Shown piece by piece: positions 1 through 6,240 of a stretch of DNA of 9,490 nucleotides (position 1 is the first letter of the stretch; every line of letters begins with the position of its first letter). The position numbers and the translations under genes are program-made. This DNA comes from Symbiobacteriaceae bacterium (lineage in GTDB: Bacteria; Bacillota; JAAYKD01; WRDA01). The DNA lies in NCBI GenBank assembly GCA_009783675.1, contig WRDA01000039.1, forward strand, positions 1 to 9,490, given 5' to 3'. The notes under the pieces were generated by a model. That model made no database searches, was not told the origin of the DNA, and saw only the letters and a program-made list of their open reading frames with translations.

Positions 1-59
1 AGCATCCTCCCAGATGAGGTCTATTGTTAGGGCATCACCAATCAGCAAAGAACTGCAAA

Positions 60-99
60 GAGAGCCTGTTCTCCTTTTAAGCAGGAGAAGCAGGCTCTC
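60..99 (-). terminator. Long hairpin terminator behind the small membrane-protein gene
   Basis: The outer arms GAGAGCCTG (60-68) and CAGGCTCTC (91-99) pair perfectly. The inner arms TTCTCC (69-74) and GGAGAA (84-89) also pair, with one bulged G at 90 and a 9-nt loop, so the stem has 15 bp. On the minus strand it begins 14 nt past the stop of the 113-400 gene and is followed by TTTGCAGTTCTTTG, a broken T tract. No T run follows on the plus strand, so it is read as a minus-strand intrinsic terminator. The weak T tract is the main reason for caution. Confidence 0.7.
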
Positions 100-112
100 G
101 ATCAATGTGGCA

Positions 113-400
113 TTATTGGGACCTTTTCTTAATCTTGGGACGTTTGCGACGTTGAGAACTGTGCTCAGATGAGTCCTGCTCTGTTGCACCAGGTTCGGAT
201 CTGGTGGCTGCCTTACGATGCTTCTCGACTTCCGGAATCACGCGGTACTCCAGATAGTAATAAATACCCAGGCTGACGATAAGAAACATGATAATAGTGC
301 CCCAGTCGAAACTATTAGGATAAATCAGATTGACGATGCCCAGAGAGATTGCTACTCCAGTCCCATAAATCGAACAAAGACGTGCAATCTTCATAGACAT
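113..400 (-). CDS. Small two-helix membrane protein of unknown function
   Basis: The 95-residue protein is not one I recognise. Residues about 8-27 and 33-52 are hydrophobic enough to be two membrane helices joined by a short loop (YPNSFDW). The second is followed by a charged segment (EYRVIPEVEKHRKAA) and a hydrophilic tail rich in Ser, Arg and Lys, ending in RRKRPKIKKRSQ. By the positive-inside rule the basic tail should be cytoplasmic, giving a hairpin with both ends inside (inference). The ATG at 400 is well supported: AAGGAGGT lies 6 nt upstream. A second ATG at 394 lies two codons in and lacks that spacing. The gene looks monocistronic on its 3' side because of the hairpin at 60-99. No convincing promoter was found in the 265 bp upstream. 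Family and role are unknown. Confidence 0.8.
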   Translation of the reverse strand: MSMKIARLCSIYGTGVAISLGIVNLIYPNSFDWGTIIMFLIVSLGIYYYLEYRVIPEVEKHRKAATRSEPGATEQDSSEHSSQRRKRPKIKKRSQ

Positions 401-541
401 GTCATTACCTCCTTCGCTCCGAAGGGCAATTTATGAAAACCCCTAACCCACCCTGGCACTCGACTTAATCAAGAGCTGGTAGTCAGTCGTGACACTATCA
501 ATAGTTAGCCGTAACCGATCCCGGACATAAAATGTGATCCA

Positions 542-572
542 AAGGGCTTCGGCCCTTGCGTTGTCCAACGCA
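542..572. repeat. Two abutting hairpins in the 401-665 intergenic region
   Basis: AAGGGC-TTCG-GCCCTT (542-557) is followed at once by TGCGTT-GTCC-AACGCA (557-572), sharing base 557. Read on the plus strand the first hairpin has the very stable C(UUCG)G tetraloop. Read on the minus strand the pair lies about 95-125 nt behind the stop of the 666-1190 gene and could be its terminator, but the sequence after it (TTTGGATCACATTTT) has no solid T run. No gene was found in the rest of 401-665. Confidence 0.5.
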
Positions 573-665
573 GAATCAGGTCCGATCGACCAGCGGCAGG
601 TCACCAGACAGGTTGCTCTTCGCCCTAAATCGTGTGCTTACATCTTAACTTTTTTACTTCTCTAC

Positions 666-1190
666 TTAGCCGTTTTCCTCAGACGCATCTTCACCGGGAG
701 GGGAGATTACTCCCTTTTCCGTTTCAACACCTGCAGCAGGGAGCAACTCGACACTCCAATTGGCAGACTGCAGTTTGAGGTCGATCTCTCTGAACATCTT
801 TGCCATATCATCTGCTTGTTTTTGCAGACGCGCAACTTTTATAGTGGAAATAAAGCGTACTTCATTCCTGGATACTCTCCTCTGACCAGTAGCAGCCTGC
901 TCGATTATTTTAAGCAGGATGTTGCGATGTTCCAGGCAAATGTTTCGTTGAGACAACCAGGAGGAGAGATTACGACCTTCCAGAAATGTCTGGGAGTTGG
1001 TGAGGTCAATTGCTTCGATCAGGTGTTGCAGTTCAGAATAAGAGCGATCAATGGCTGAAATAAGCTCATCAGGGTCCTCCGGAGGGTTGTCACCTACCTG
1101 AACTATCACGCAACGGTGAAGACGGTTCTCCAGTTCATGGATCCTTTGCTTCATATCACTGCGTATAGATAACGCTTCAGCCAGTTTCAT
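666..1190 (-). CDS. DIP1984 family protein
   Basis: The 174-residue protein matches the DIP1984 family by its opening MKLAEAL, the VQVGDNPPEDPDEL segment (about 31-44), TNSQT (about 64-68), the VSRNEVRFISTIKVARLQKQ stretch (about 106-125) and NWSVELL near residue 143. The family is small, almost wholly helical and probably coiled coil. Some members were once labelled septicolysin, but no biochemical function is established to my knowledge. After the conserved ELL the protein continues for about 25 residues of Gly, Pro and acidic sequence (ending GEDASEENG) that looks disordered. The ATG at 1190 has an in-frame TGA three codons upstream, so it is the first possible ATG. Its ribosome binding site is weak: only GAG at 9 nt, with AAGGA further away at 13 nt. 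No signal peptide or membrane segment is seen. A good promoter lies just upstream. Confidence 0.85.
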   Translation of the reverse strand: MKLAEALSIRSDMKQRIHELENRLHRCVIVQVGDNPPEDPDELISAIDRSYSELQHLIEAIDLTNSQTFLEGRNLSSWLSQRNICLEHRNILLKIIEQAATGQRRVSRNEVRFISTIKVARLQKQADDMAKMFREIDLKLQSANWSVELLPAAGVETEKGVISPPGEDASEENG

Positions 1191-1234
1191 CCGCGATCAC
1201 TCATCCTTATCCAAGCTTACAGATAATTCGACAC

Positions 1235-1263
1235 ATTATAGCAGGGGATATCTGGGAAGGCAA
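1235..1263 (-). promoter_or_regulatory. Sigma-A type promoter for the DIP1984 gene
   Basis: On the minus strand TTGCCT (1258-1263) and TATAAT (1235-1240) are separated by exactly 17 bp. The -10 box is preceded by TGC, giving an extended TGnTATAAT. Transcription would start near 1228, leaving a leader of about 38 nt before the ATG at 1190. The promoter sits in the 139-bp gap behind the M32 gene, where no terminator is evident, so some read-through from M32 is also possible. Confidence 0.75.
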
Positions 1264-1329
1264 GTTACAAACTGGTGAAATCTCGGATGCGTAATCTCTG
1301 CTCCTTGGCTATGTACCCGCTAACCAGGA

Positions 1330-2823
1330 TCACATGTAAATCAAGCTATATTTCTCTTTAAGATAACGCACGAGATACTGGGGATTGAACTCTTCACCCG
1401 TTACTCTCATAAACAGTTCTGAGGGACTGAATAATCCTCCCTGAGCATGGATGTTCTTACGCAACCATTCGTTGATGATCTCCATTTTGTCCTCAGATAT
1501 TACCCGGGGCAGATCGATGGTTTCTAGCATGGTGTAGTAGAATTGAGCACCGTACGCTGTTCCCAAGGCATAGGTAGGGAAGTATCCCCACAGGTTCTGA
1601 TACCAATGGATATCCTGCATGATTCCGGCGGCATCGTTTTCCGGACGAAGACCAAGATACTCTTCGTGCTTGCTGTTCCATAACTCAGGTAAATCTTCGA
1701 CTTTGATCTCGCCGCCAAAAAGCAGTTTTTCCAACTCGTAGCGAATCATGATGTGCATCGGATAGGTGAGCTCGTCAGCCTCAACTCTGTTCACAGATGG
1801 CTTGCTCCGATTAATAATCCGCCAAAACTTCTCAGGGGTAACTCCTTCCATTTGCTCCGGAAAGATCTCTGCGAGCTTTGCGAAGTGCGTTTGCCAGAAG
1901 GGTAGAGAACGTCCAATGAAGTTTTCGTAAAACCGACTCTGAGATTCGCCCATACCAGCGCTGCAGCGTTGCAGGTTTGTTCCTTCGAAGGATGGATCAC
2001 CCTGCTGGCTGTGCATCGCATGGCCGAGTTCATGGACACCGGCAAATACAGAGGCTGGGAGATAGTTTTCCATGTAGCGCACAGTAAAGCGGACATCATT
2101 GCATGAAACCCCGCTGGTGAAGGGATGCGCGCTGACTTTCAGAACTCCTGCATCCATATCGAAACGTATTACCTGAATCAGGTACTCCACAAAGCGTTTT
2201 TGACTTTCTTTAGCGTAGAACTTATAGAGCAGGCTGTCATCGATCTGGACCGCTCCCTGGTGGACTTGGCGTACGAAGGGGAGAAGATCGGCTTTCAAAG
2301 CATTGAAAAAGGCATCATAACTCTCGATAGTCATCCCTTCCTCATGGTCATCGAGGAGAACATTATAGGGATGACCACTACTTGCGCGGTACTCCAGGAA
2401 ACGACGATTAGTCTCGATTTCTCTGGCCAGGTGAGGAGCAACCATGGCAAAATCATTCTTTGCCCGGGCTTCTTCCCAGATACGAGTGGTCATAGCGGTG
2501 TTCTGACGGGCAGTGACAAACTCGGCCAAAGGTATATTACGATTCTTGTTGATCTCCTGAAGATACTTTTCCGCCGAACGCCGCATCAGAGGATCACATT
2601 CCGGAAGGGAGATAATCTCCTCCAGCATGGCAATATTCTCCGGTAGCATTTGGTAGGCGAATATTTCTCCGCTCAGCTGACCTATCATTCTGGCACGATA
2701 CGGCGCGCTCTTCTTAGGTGCTTCTGTGGAAGCATCCCAGCTGATAGCGAACATAGCAAAGCGATGTGCAGACATTCTGGACTGGAAGTCATTAAACTTT
2801 TTTGTGAGTTGTTCTCGGGTCAC
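1330..2823 (-). CDS. Carboxypeptidase M32 (thermostable carboxypeptidase Taq family)
   Basis: This is a cytosolic zinc metallocarboxypeptidase that removes C-terminal amino acids from peptides, with broad specificity in the family. The 497-residue length is normal. Family motifs appear in order: HPF (233-235), DVRFT (243-247), the zinc site HELGH (264-268), ESQSR with E293 as the likely third zinc ligand, NRVEAD (345-350) and GIMQDIHW (400-407). The usual HESQ motif reads GESQ here, so its His is absent although both zinc-site histidines and both glutamates remain. The start is a GTG at 2823, supported by GGGAG 9 nt upstream; no ATG fits better. The gene is transcribed away from the DUF362 gene, and a candidate promoter lies at 2973-3001, implying a leader of about 140 nt. 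It probably serves peptide turnover; nothing nearby suggests a more specific role. Confidence 0.95.
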   Translation of the reverse strand: MTREQLTKKFNDFQSRMSAHRFAMFAISWDASTEAPKKSAPYRARMIGQLSGEIFAYQMLPENIAMLEEIISLPECDPLMRRSAEKYLQEINKNRNIPLAEFVTARQNTAMTTRIWEEARAKNDFAMVAPHLAREIETNRRFLEYRASSGHPYNVLLDDHEEGMTIESYDAFFNALKADLLPFVRQVHQGAVQIDDSLLYKFYAKESQKRFVEYLIQVIRFDMDAGVLKVSAHPFTSGVSCNDVRFTVRYMENYLPASVFAGVHELGHAMHSQQGDPSFEGTNLQRCSAGMGESQSRFYENFIGRSLPFWQTHFAKLAEIFPEQMEGVTPEKFWRIINRSKPSVNRVEADELTYPMHIMIRYELEKLLFGGEIKVEDLPELWNSKHEEYLGLRPENDAAGIMQDIHWYQNLWGYFPTYALGTAYGAQFYYTMLETIDLPRVISEDKMEIINEWLRKNIHAQGGLFSPSELFMRVTGEEFNPQYLVRYLKEKYSLIYM

Positions 2824-2931
2824 TGGACTTCACTCCCTCTTACATATTTACTTAGAGACTTCTGCATCCCCCCGGCAGACTCCTTGCATCTCTCTAGTAT
2901 AGTTGGTAAATATAAAATAGGGAGGAACAAT

Positions 2932-2967
2932 ATGCGTCTCGTCTCTGCCATTCGTCATTGCCATTAG
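2932..2967 (+). CDS. Candidate 11-residue leader-type ORF upstream of the DUF362 gene
   Basis: The ATG at 2932 follows GGGAGG (2920-2925) at a 6-nt spacing, as good a ribosome binding site as that of the next gene. The ORF encodes MRLVSAIRHCH and ends at TAG, followed directly by another TAG. It lies 75 bp upstream of the DUF362 start on the same strand. Against it, the nearest promoter-like pair (TTGCAT 2884-2889, TAAATA 2907-2912) would start RNA almost on the ribosome binding site, and the better -10 box at 2975 lies downstream of it. No attenuator hairpin is apparent after it. It could be chance. Confidence 0.25.
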   Translation: MRLVSAIRHCH

Positions 2968-2980
2968 TAGGGATTATAAT
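2952..2980 (+). promoter_or_regulatory. Candidate promoter for the DUF362 gene
   Basis: A perfect TATAAT (2975-2980) lies 17 bp behind TCGTCA (2952-2957), which matches the -35 consensus at 4 of 6 positions. Transcription would start near 2987 and give a leader of about 56 nt. The -10 box shares six bases with a minus-strand TATAAT (2973-2978). Confidence 0.4.
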
Positions 2981-3001
2981 ACTGATGATCGAATATGTAA
3001 C
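2973..3001 (-). promoter_or_regulatory. Candidate promoter for the M32 carboxypeptidase gene
   Basis: On the minus strand GTTACA (2996-3001, 4 of 6 to the -35 consensus) and TATAAT (2973-2978) are 17 bp apart. Transcription would start near 2966, giving a leader of about 140 nt before the GTG at 2823. The -10 box overlaps that of the divergent plus-strand promoter. Confidence 0.35.
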
Positions 3002-3042
3002 CATAGCAGATCTTTTTCACAATATGCCAGGGAGGGTTAGTC

Positions 3043-4200
3043 ATGGAAACCAGGGTTGCCTTACAGAGAGTCAGGAGATACGATCAGGATGAGATAGAAG
3101 TTGCTCTGGCAGCAGCTCTCAAGCCTTTTGGAGGCATTTCTGCCTTCGTTAAGCCGGGACAGAGAGTTCTGTTAAAGGTGAACACTCTCATGCCGAGTAA
3201 TCCCAAGAACTCAGTTACGACTCATCCTGCCGTGGTCTCAGCCGTGGCCAAAGCGGTCCTCCTCGCCGGTGCCACCCCGATCATCGCTGACTCTCCCGGC
3301 GGACCATATCAACCAAAGCTTTTAGAAGCTACCTACCGCGCTACCGGGTTGTGGGATATGGCAACCAGGTTAGGTGTTGAACTCAACCTTGACTGCTCAT
3401 CATTTGAGTTAGAGGCGCCAAATAGCAGACTTGTACACCGTTTCGTCTGCATCAAACCAGTGTTGGATGCAGACGTCATTTTCAGTCTGTGCAAGCTGAA
3501 AACCCATGGTTTCATGATGTATACAGGAGCAGTAAAAAACCTCTTCGGCGTTATACCTGGCATGGCTAAGTCCGAGTTTCATCTCAAGATGCCACGGGAA
3601 GCAGATTTTGCGGCTATGTTGGTGGATCTCTGTGAGGCGATCCAACCAGATTTATCGATAATGGATGGTATTATGGCCATGGAAGGAGACGGCCCATCCG
3701 GAGGGAAACCCCGCCTGATGCAGTCACTGCTGGTTTCACCCAATCCTCACGCTTTGGATCTTACAGCTTGTGGCATCATTGCCTTGAAGCCAGACCAGGT
3801 TCCAACTCTTCAGGAAGCTTTACTGCGTAATCTCATTCCTCAGGAGGTCATGGACCTCGATTTGTATGGAGAACCCCTGGTGAATCTGGCGGTAAATGAC
3901 TTTCTTTTGCCACAGCATCGTTTGCGCAGGGCCCAAGCCGAGAGCAGCGGTGTTCGTGGGCGAATTGGCAGGATGTTGTCCAATAGATTACGCCCACACC
4001 CAGTCTTCTCCCGTCGAAAGTGTGTGCGCTGTGGTCGTTGCCTGCAAAGCTGTCCACCTCAGTGCTTGACAATGGGTGCCAGATCCCCTCGCATCGATCT
4101 GGGTAGATGCATTCGCTGCTACTGTTGTCATGAGCTTTGTCCGGCAAAAGCCATCCGGGTAAACAGTCCGGGGTTAGCTCGCTGGATCTTCAAACAGTAA
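3043..4200 (+). CDS. DUF362 protein with C-terminal 2[4Fe-4S] ferredoxin domain
   Basis: Residues about 1-290 form a DUF362 domain, marked by VLLKVNTLMP (42-51), TTHPAVV (59-65), GATPIIADSPGG (76-87), KLKTHGFMMYTGAVKNLFG (151-169) and PDLSIMDGI (202-210). A basic linker (about 291-325) leads to a ferredoxin domain with two full C-x2-C-x2-C-x3-CP motifs: C327, C330, C333, C337 and C356, C359, C362, C366. Extra cysteines sit at 341 and 361. Each motif should hold a [4Fe-4S] cluster, so the protein is likely a cytosolic electron-transfer or redox protein; no signal peptide or membrane helix is seen. The reaction of DUF362 proteins is not established to my knowledge. The ATG is supported by GGGAGGG 6 nt upstream. 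The gene is divergent from M32 and convergent with the malic enzyme operon, so context does not reveal a partner. The last 27 bases overlap a candidate antisense small ORF. Confidence 0.92.
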   Translation: METRVALQRVRRYDQDEIEVALAAALKPFGGISAFVKPGQRVLLKVNTLMPSNPKNSVTTHPAVVSAVAKAVLLAGATPIIADSPGGPYQPKLLEATYRATGLWDMATRLGVELNLDCSSFELEAPNSRLVHRFVCIKPVLDADVIFSLCKLKTHGFMMYTGAVKNLFGVIPGMAKSEFHLKMPREADFAAMLVDLCEAIQPDLSIMDGIMAMEGDGPSGGKPRLMQSLLVSPNPHALDLTACGIIALKPDQVPTLQEALLRNLIPQEVMDLDLYGEPLVNLAVNDFLLPQHRLRRAQAESSGVRGRIGRMLSNRLRPHPVFSRRKCVRCGRCLQSCPPQCLTMGARSPRIDLGRCIRCYCCHELCPAKAIRVNSPGLARWIFKQ

Positions 4201-4341
4201 GACTTGTTTGCCAGGATTTATGTTGCTACCCTGATAGATGAGGATTTCATCCTCAAGCTCCCGCACCGCGCGAAAGTGCGCTGACAGCCGCACGCATTCT
4301 TCATGAATCGAGGTGAACGCAGTTCGTGTGCGTCTGATCAC
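4174..4341 (-). CDS. Candidate 55-residue protein coupled to the malic enzyme gene
   Basis: A GTG at 4341-4339 overlaps the malic enzyme stop as GTGA, and the frame runs 55 codons to TAA at 4174-4176. The product starts MIRRTRTAFTSIHEECVRLS, continues through a charged helical stretch (AHFRAVRELEDEILIYQGSN) and ends QVLLFEDPAS. Its composition and codon mix look like a real protein, and the frame fills the whole 137-bp convergent gap. No ribosome binding site is evident, so translation would rely on coupling with the gene upstream. It overlaps the 3' end of the DUF362 gene by 27 bp on the opposite strand. The frame is also open upstream inside the malic enzyme gene, so the start is not fixed and chance openness is possible. 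I recognise no family. Confidence 0.45.
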   Translation of the reverse strand: MIRRTRTAFTSIHEECVRLSAHFRAVRELEDEILIYQGSNINPGKQVLLFEDPAS

Positions 4342-5492
4342 AGCGCGTCTGCTTCGGCAACTGCCGAGGCTATCGCAGTTGCTACGCGCGGATCGAAGGG
4401 ATCGACTATGATGTAATCTGCTCTGAGTTCCTCAGGACTGATCAAAGCAGCCAATGCTTCGGCTGCTGCCAGCTTCATCTCATCGGTGATAGCCCTGACC
4501 CTTGCATCCAGAGCACCGCGAAAAATACCCGGGAAGCAAAGCACATTGTTAATCTGATTAGGAAAATCTGAACGGCCAGTGCCAACGACCACCGCTCCCC
4601 CGGCCACAGCTTCCTCAGGGAGTATCTCCGGAACAGGATTCGCCATCGCAAAGACGATGGCGTTATGATTCATCTCTGCGATATGACTGCGATCAGCTAT
4701 CTGAGGAGCAGAGAGTCCGATAAACACATCCGCTCCTTTAAGGGCCGCTCTAAGGTCACCTGTACGGCACTCCGGATTGGTCAGCAGAGCTATCTCAGCT
4801 TTAGCCTCGTTACTATGGCTATCATTTCGATTGATGATTCCTTTGCTGTCGACCATGATGATTTCTTTAACCCCGTACTGTAACAGGAGTTTAGCAGTAG
4901 CGACCCCGGCAGCGCCTACGCCACTGATGGCGATTCTGCAATCGCCTAACTCCTTGCCAACGAGCCTTACAGCATTTAACAAAGCGGCCAGGACCACTAC
5001 AGCTGTTCCATGCTGGTCATCATGAAAAACCGGAATATCCAGAATCTCCTTCAGGCGCTGCTCGATCTCAAAACAGCGTGGCGCAGCGATATCCTCCAGA
5101 TTTATGCCCCCAAAGGTTGGAGCTATGGCGGTGATGGCGGAGATGATCTCGTTCGTGTCCTGAGTGGACAAAACCACTGGTACTGCATCTACCCCTGCGA
5201 ACTCTTTGAAGAGGATACACTTGCCCTCCATCACTGGTAAAGCCGCCAGGGGACCGATATTACCCAAACCCAAAACAGCTGAGCCATCGGAGACCACTGC
5301 CACCAGGTTACACTTACTTGTATAGGTATATGCCAGGGAGGGTTCGCGATATATCTCCCTACATGGCTCGGCTACTCCAGGTGTATAAGCCAGGTTTAAG
5401 TCATCCCTGCTGGTGACAGGTACTTTGCTGATAATTGCGATTTTACCCCTGGCTCTGGCATGTAATTCGAGAGCATCTATCCTTAGTGACAT
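4338..5492 (-). CDS. NAD(P)-dependent malic enzyme (short bacterial form)
   Basis: It should catalyse oxidative decarboxylation of malate to pyruvate and CO2 with reduction of NAD or NADP, in the cytosol, using Mg or Mn. The 384 residues match the short bacterial form without the phosphotransacetylase-like C-terminal domain. Visible active-site elements are Y36 in NLAYTPGVAEPC, K91 in MEGKCILFKEFAGVDAVP, metal ligands E133/D134 in GGINLEDIAAPRCFEIE and D159 in PVFHDDQHGTAVV. The Rossmann loop is GVGAAG (191-196), and FAMANPVPEI (281-290) and NQINNVLCFPGIFRGALD (312-329) follow. Cofactor preference cannot be settled from sequence alone. The ATG has AAAGGG 9 nt upstream. It lies 62 bp behind purC with no clear promoter or terminator between, so it is probably the third gene of the ileS T-box operon. 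Its stop overlaps the GTG of a possible small ORF. Confidence 0.95.
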   Translation of the reverse strand: MSLRIDALELHARARGKIAIISKVPVTSRDDLNLAYTPGVAEPCREIYREPSLAYTYTSKCNLVAVVSDGSAVLGLGNIGPLAALPVMEGKCILFKEFAGVDAVPVVLSTQDTNEIISAITAIAPTFGGINLEDIAAPRCFEIEQRLKEILDIPVFHDDQHGTAVVVLAALLNAVRLVGKELGDCRIAISGVGAAGVATAKLLLQYGVKEIIMVDSKGIINRNDSHSNEAKAEIALLTNPECRTGDLRAALKGADVFIGLSAPQIADRSHIAEMNHNAIVFAMANPVPEILPEEAVAGGAVVVGTGRSDFPNQINNVLCFPGIFRGALDARVRAITDEMKLAAAEALAALISPEELRADYIIVDPFDPRVATAIASAVAEADAL

Positions 5493-5554
5493 ATGGCTTG
5501 TCCCTTTCGTTATTCATAATTGCTGGTGAAAGCTTGCGGAGTATCAGCTCAGTG

Positions 5555-6235
5555 CTAGTTATGCAACACACGAGCTGAGAGTTCCAGGGGTTGAAGATTC
5601 TCCGCCCCGGCAAAGACTCGCATGCTTCCTGCGGATATTTCATCGATGAGAGTCAGCTTACCCTCGCATCGTCCAAACTCCAGCTTGATGTCATAGAGCT
5701 CCATACCTTTAGCAGCCAGATCATCCTTAATCACTTGACAAATGCGACGGGTCATGTCGACCAGGGTATCGTACTCTCCCTCCTCGAGAATGTCGAGGAG
5801 CTGAAGGCATTCCCTGGTAATCAAAGGATCACCACGTTCATCATCCTTGAGTGTCATCTCCACATAGGCCGGGAGTAAGGTTCCCGGTTGTACATAGGCC
5901 CCATAGCGTCGGATGAAACTACCAACTGCCCTATACCTGCAGATGACTTCCAACCCCTGCCCAATCCTTACAGCAGGGTGCACGGTCATGGTAGCCTTCT
6001 CAAAGTCCGCAGAAATGAAATGAGAGGGTATACCTGATTCTTGCAATAAGCTGAAGAAATGCCCCGACAACTTTAATCCGGCCAGACCTGCTCCCTCTAT
6101 ACTCAGACCCACAGTGTTTGCTCCAGGATCGAACACTCCGTCAGTTCCGGTCAGATCGTCTTTAAACTGAAATAAGTAGGTGCCATCCTCGAGATCGTAA
6201 ACATCCTTGGTTTTTCCCTTGTAGACCAGTTTCAT
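5555..6235 (-). CDS. purC: Phosphoribosylaminoimidazole-succinocarboxamide synthase (SAICAR synthetase)
   Basis: PurC joins CAIR and aspartate using ATP to make SAICAR in de novo purine synthesis. The 226-residue protein shows the N-terminal nucleotide-binding strand MKLVYKGKTKDVY (1-13), FKDDLTGTDGVFDPGANTVG (24-43), GLEVICRYRAVGSFIRRYG (94-112), TLKDDERGDPLIT (128-140), the signature LYDIKLEFG (180-188) and LIDEISAGSMR (196-206). The last reads SAGS where the common form has SPDS, a variant I associate with a clostridial branch. Three ATGs lie close together (6244, 6241, 6235). I chose 6235 because AAAGGA sits 8 nt upstream of it, whereas the same site abuts the ATG at 6244 with no spacing. 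With this start the gene lies 5 bp behind ileS, so it is surely co-transcribed. No other purine gene is present, so it stands outside any pur cluster in this window. Confidence 0.96.
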   Translation of the reverse strand: MKLVYKGKTKDVYDLEDGTYLFQFKDDLTGTDGVFDPGANTVGLSIEGAGLAGLKLSGHFFSLLQESGIPSHFISADFEKATMTVHPAVRIGQGLEVICRYRAVGSFIRRYGAYVQPGTLLPAYVEMTLKDDERGDPLITRECLQLLDILEEGEYDTLVDMTRRICQVIKDDLAAKGMELYDIKLEFGRCEGKLTLIDEISAGSMRVFAGAENLQPLELSARVLHN

Positions 6236-6240
6236 CTCCA

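Noticed and set aside
1..30. Possible 3' end of a plus-strand gene (a frame ends in TAG at 28-30)
   Set aside because: Only nine codons are visible, so chance cannot be excluded.
494..505. Short inverted repeat ACTAT-CA-ATAGT as an operator for the small membrane-protein gene
   Set aside because: The 5-bp arms are too short, and no promoter was found next to it.
534..1058. 174-codon plus-strand open frame
   Set aside because: It has no ribosome binding site, begins just before the hairpins, and is mostly antisense to the well-supported DIP1984 gene.
2125..2646. 173-codon plus-strand open frame
   Set aside because: It is antisense to the N-terminal half of the M32 gene, with no independent support.
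4239..4255. Inverted repeat TGAGGAT-TTC-ATCCTCA as a terminator between the convergent genes
   Set aside because: No T run follows on either strand, and it falls inside the candidate 55-aa ORF, where it encodes LEDEIL.
5544..5578. Inverted repeat TCAGCTC/GAGCTGA spanning the purC stop, as a terminator before the malic enzyme gene
   Set aside because: The arms are 21 nt apart, there is no T tract, and the unpaired loop makes it a weak structure.
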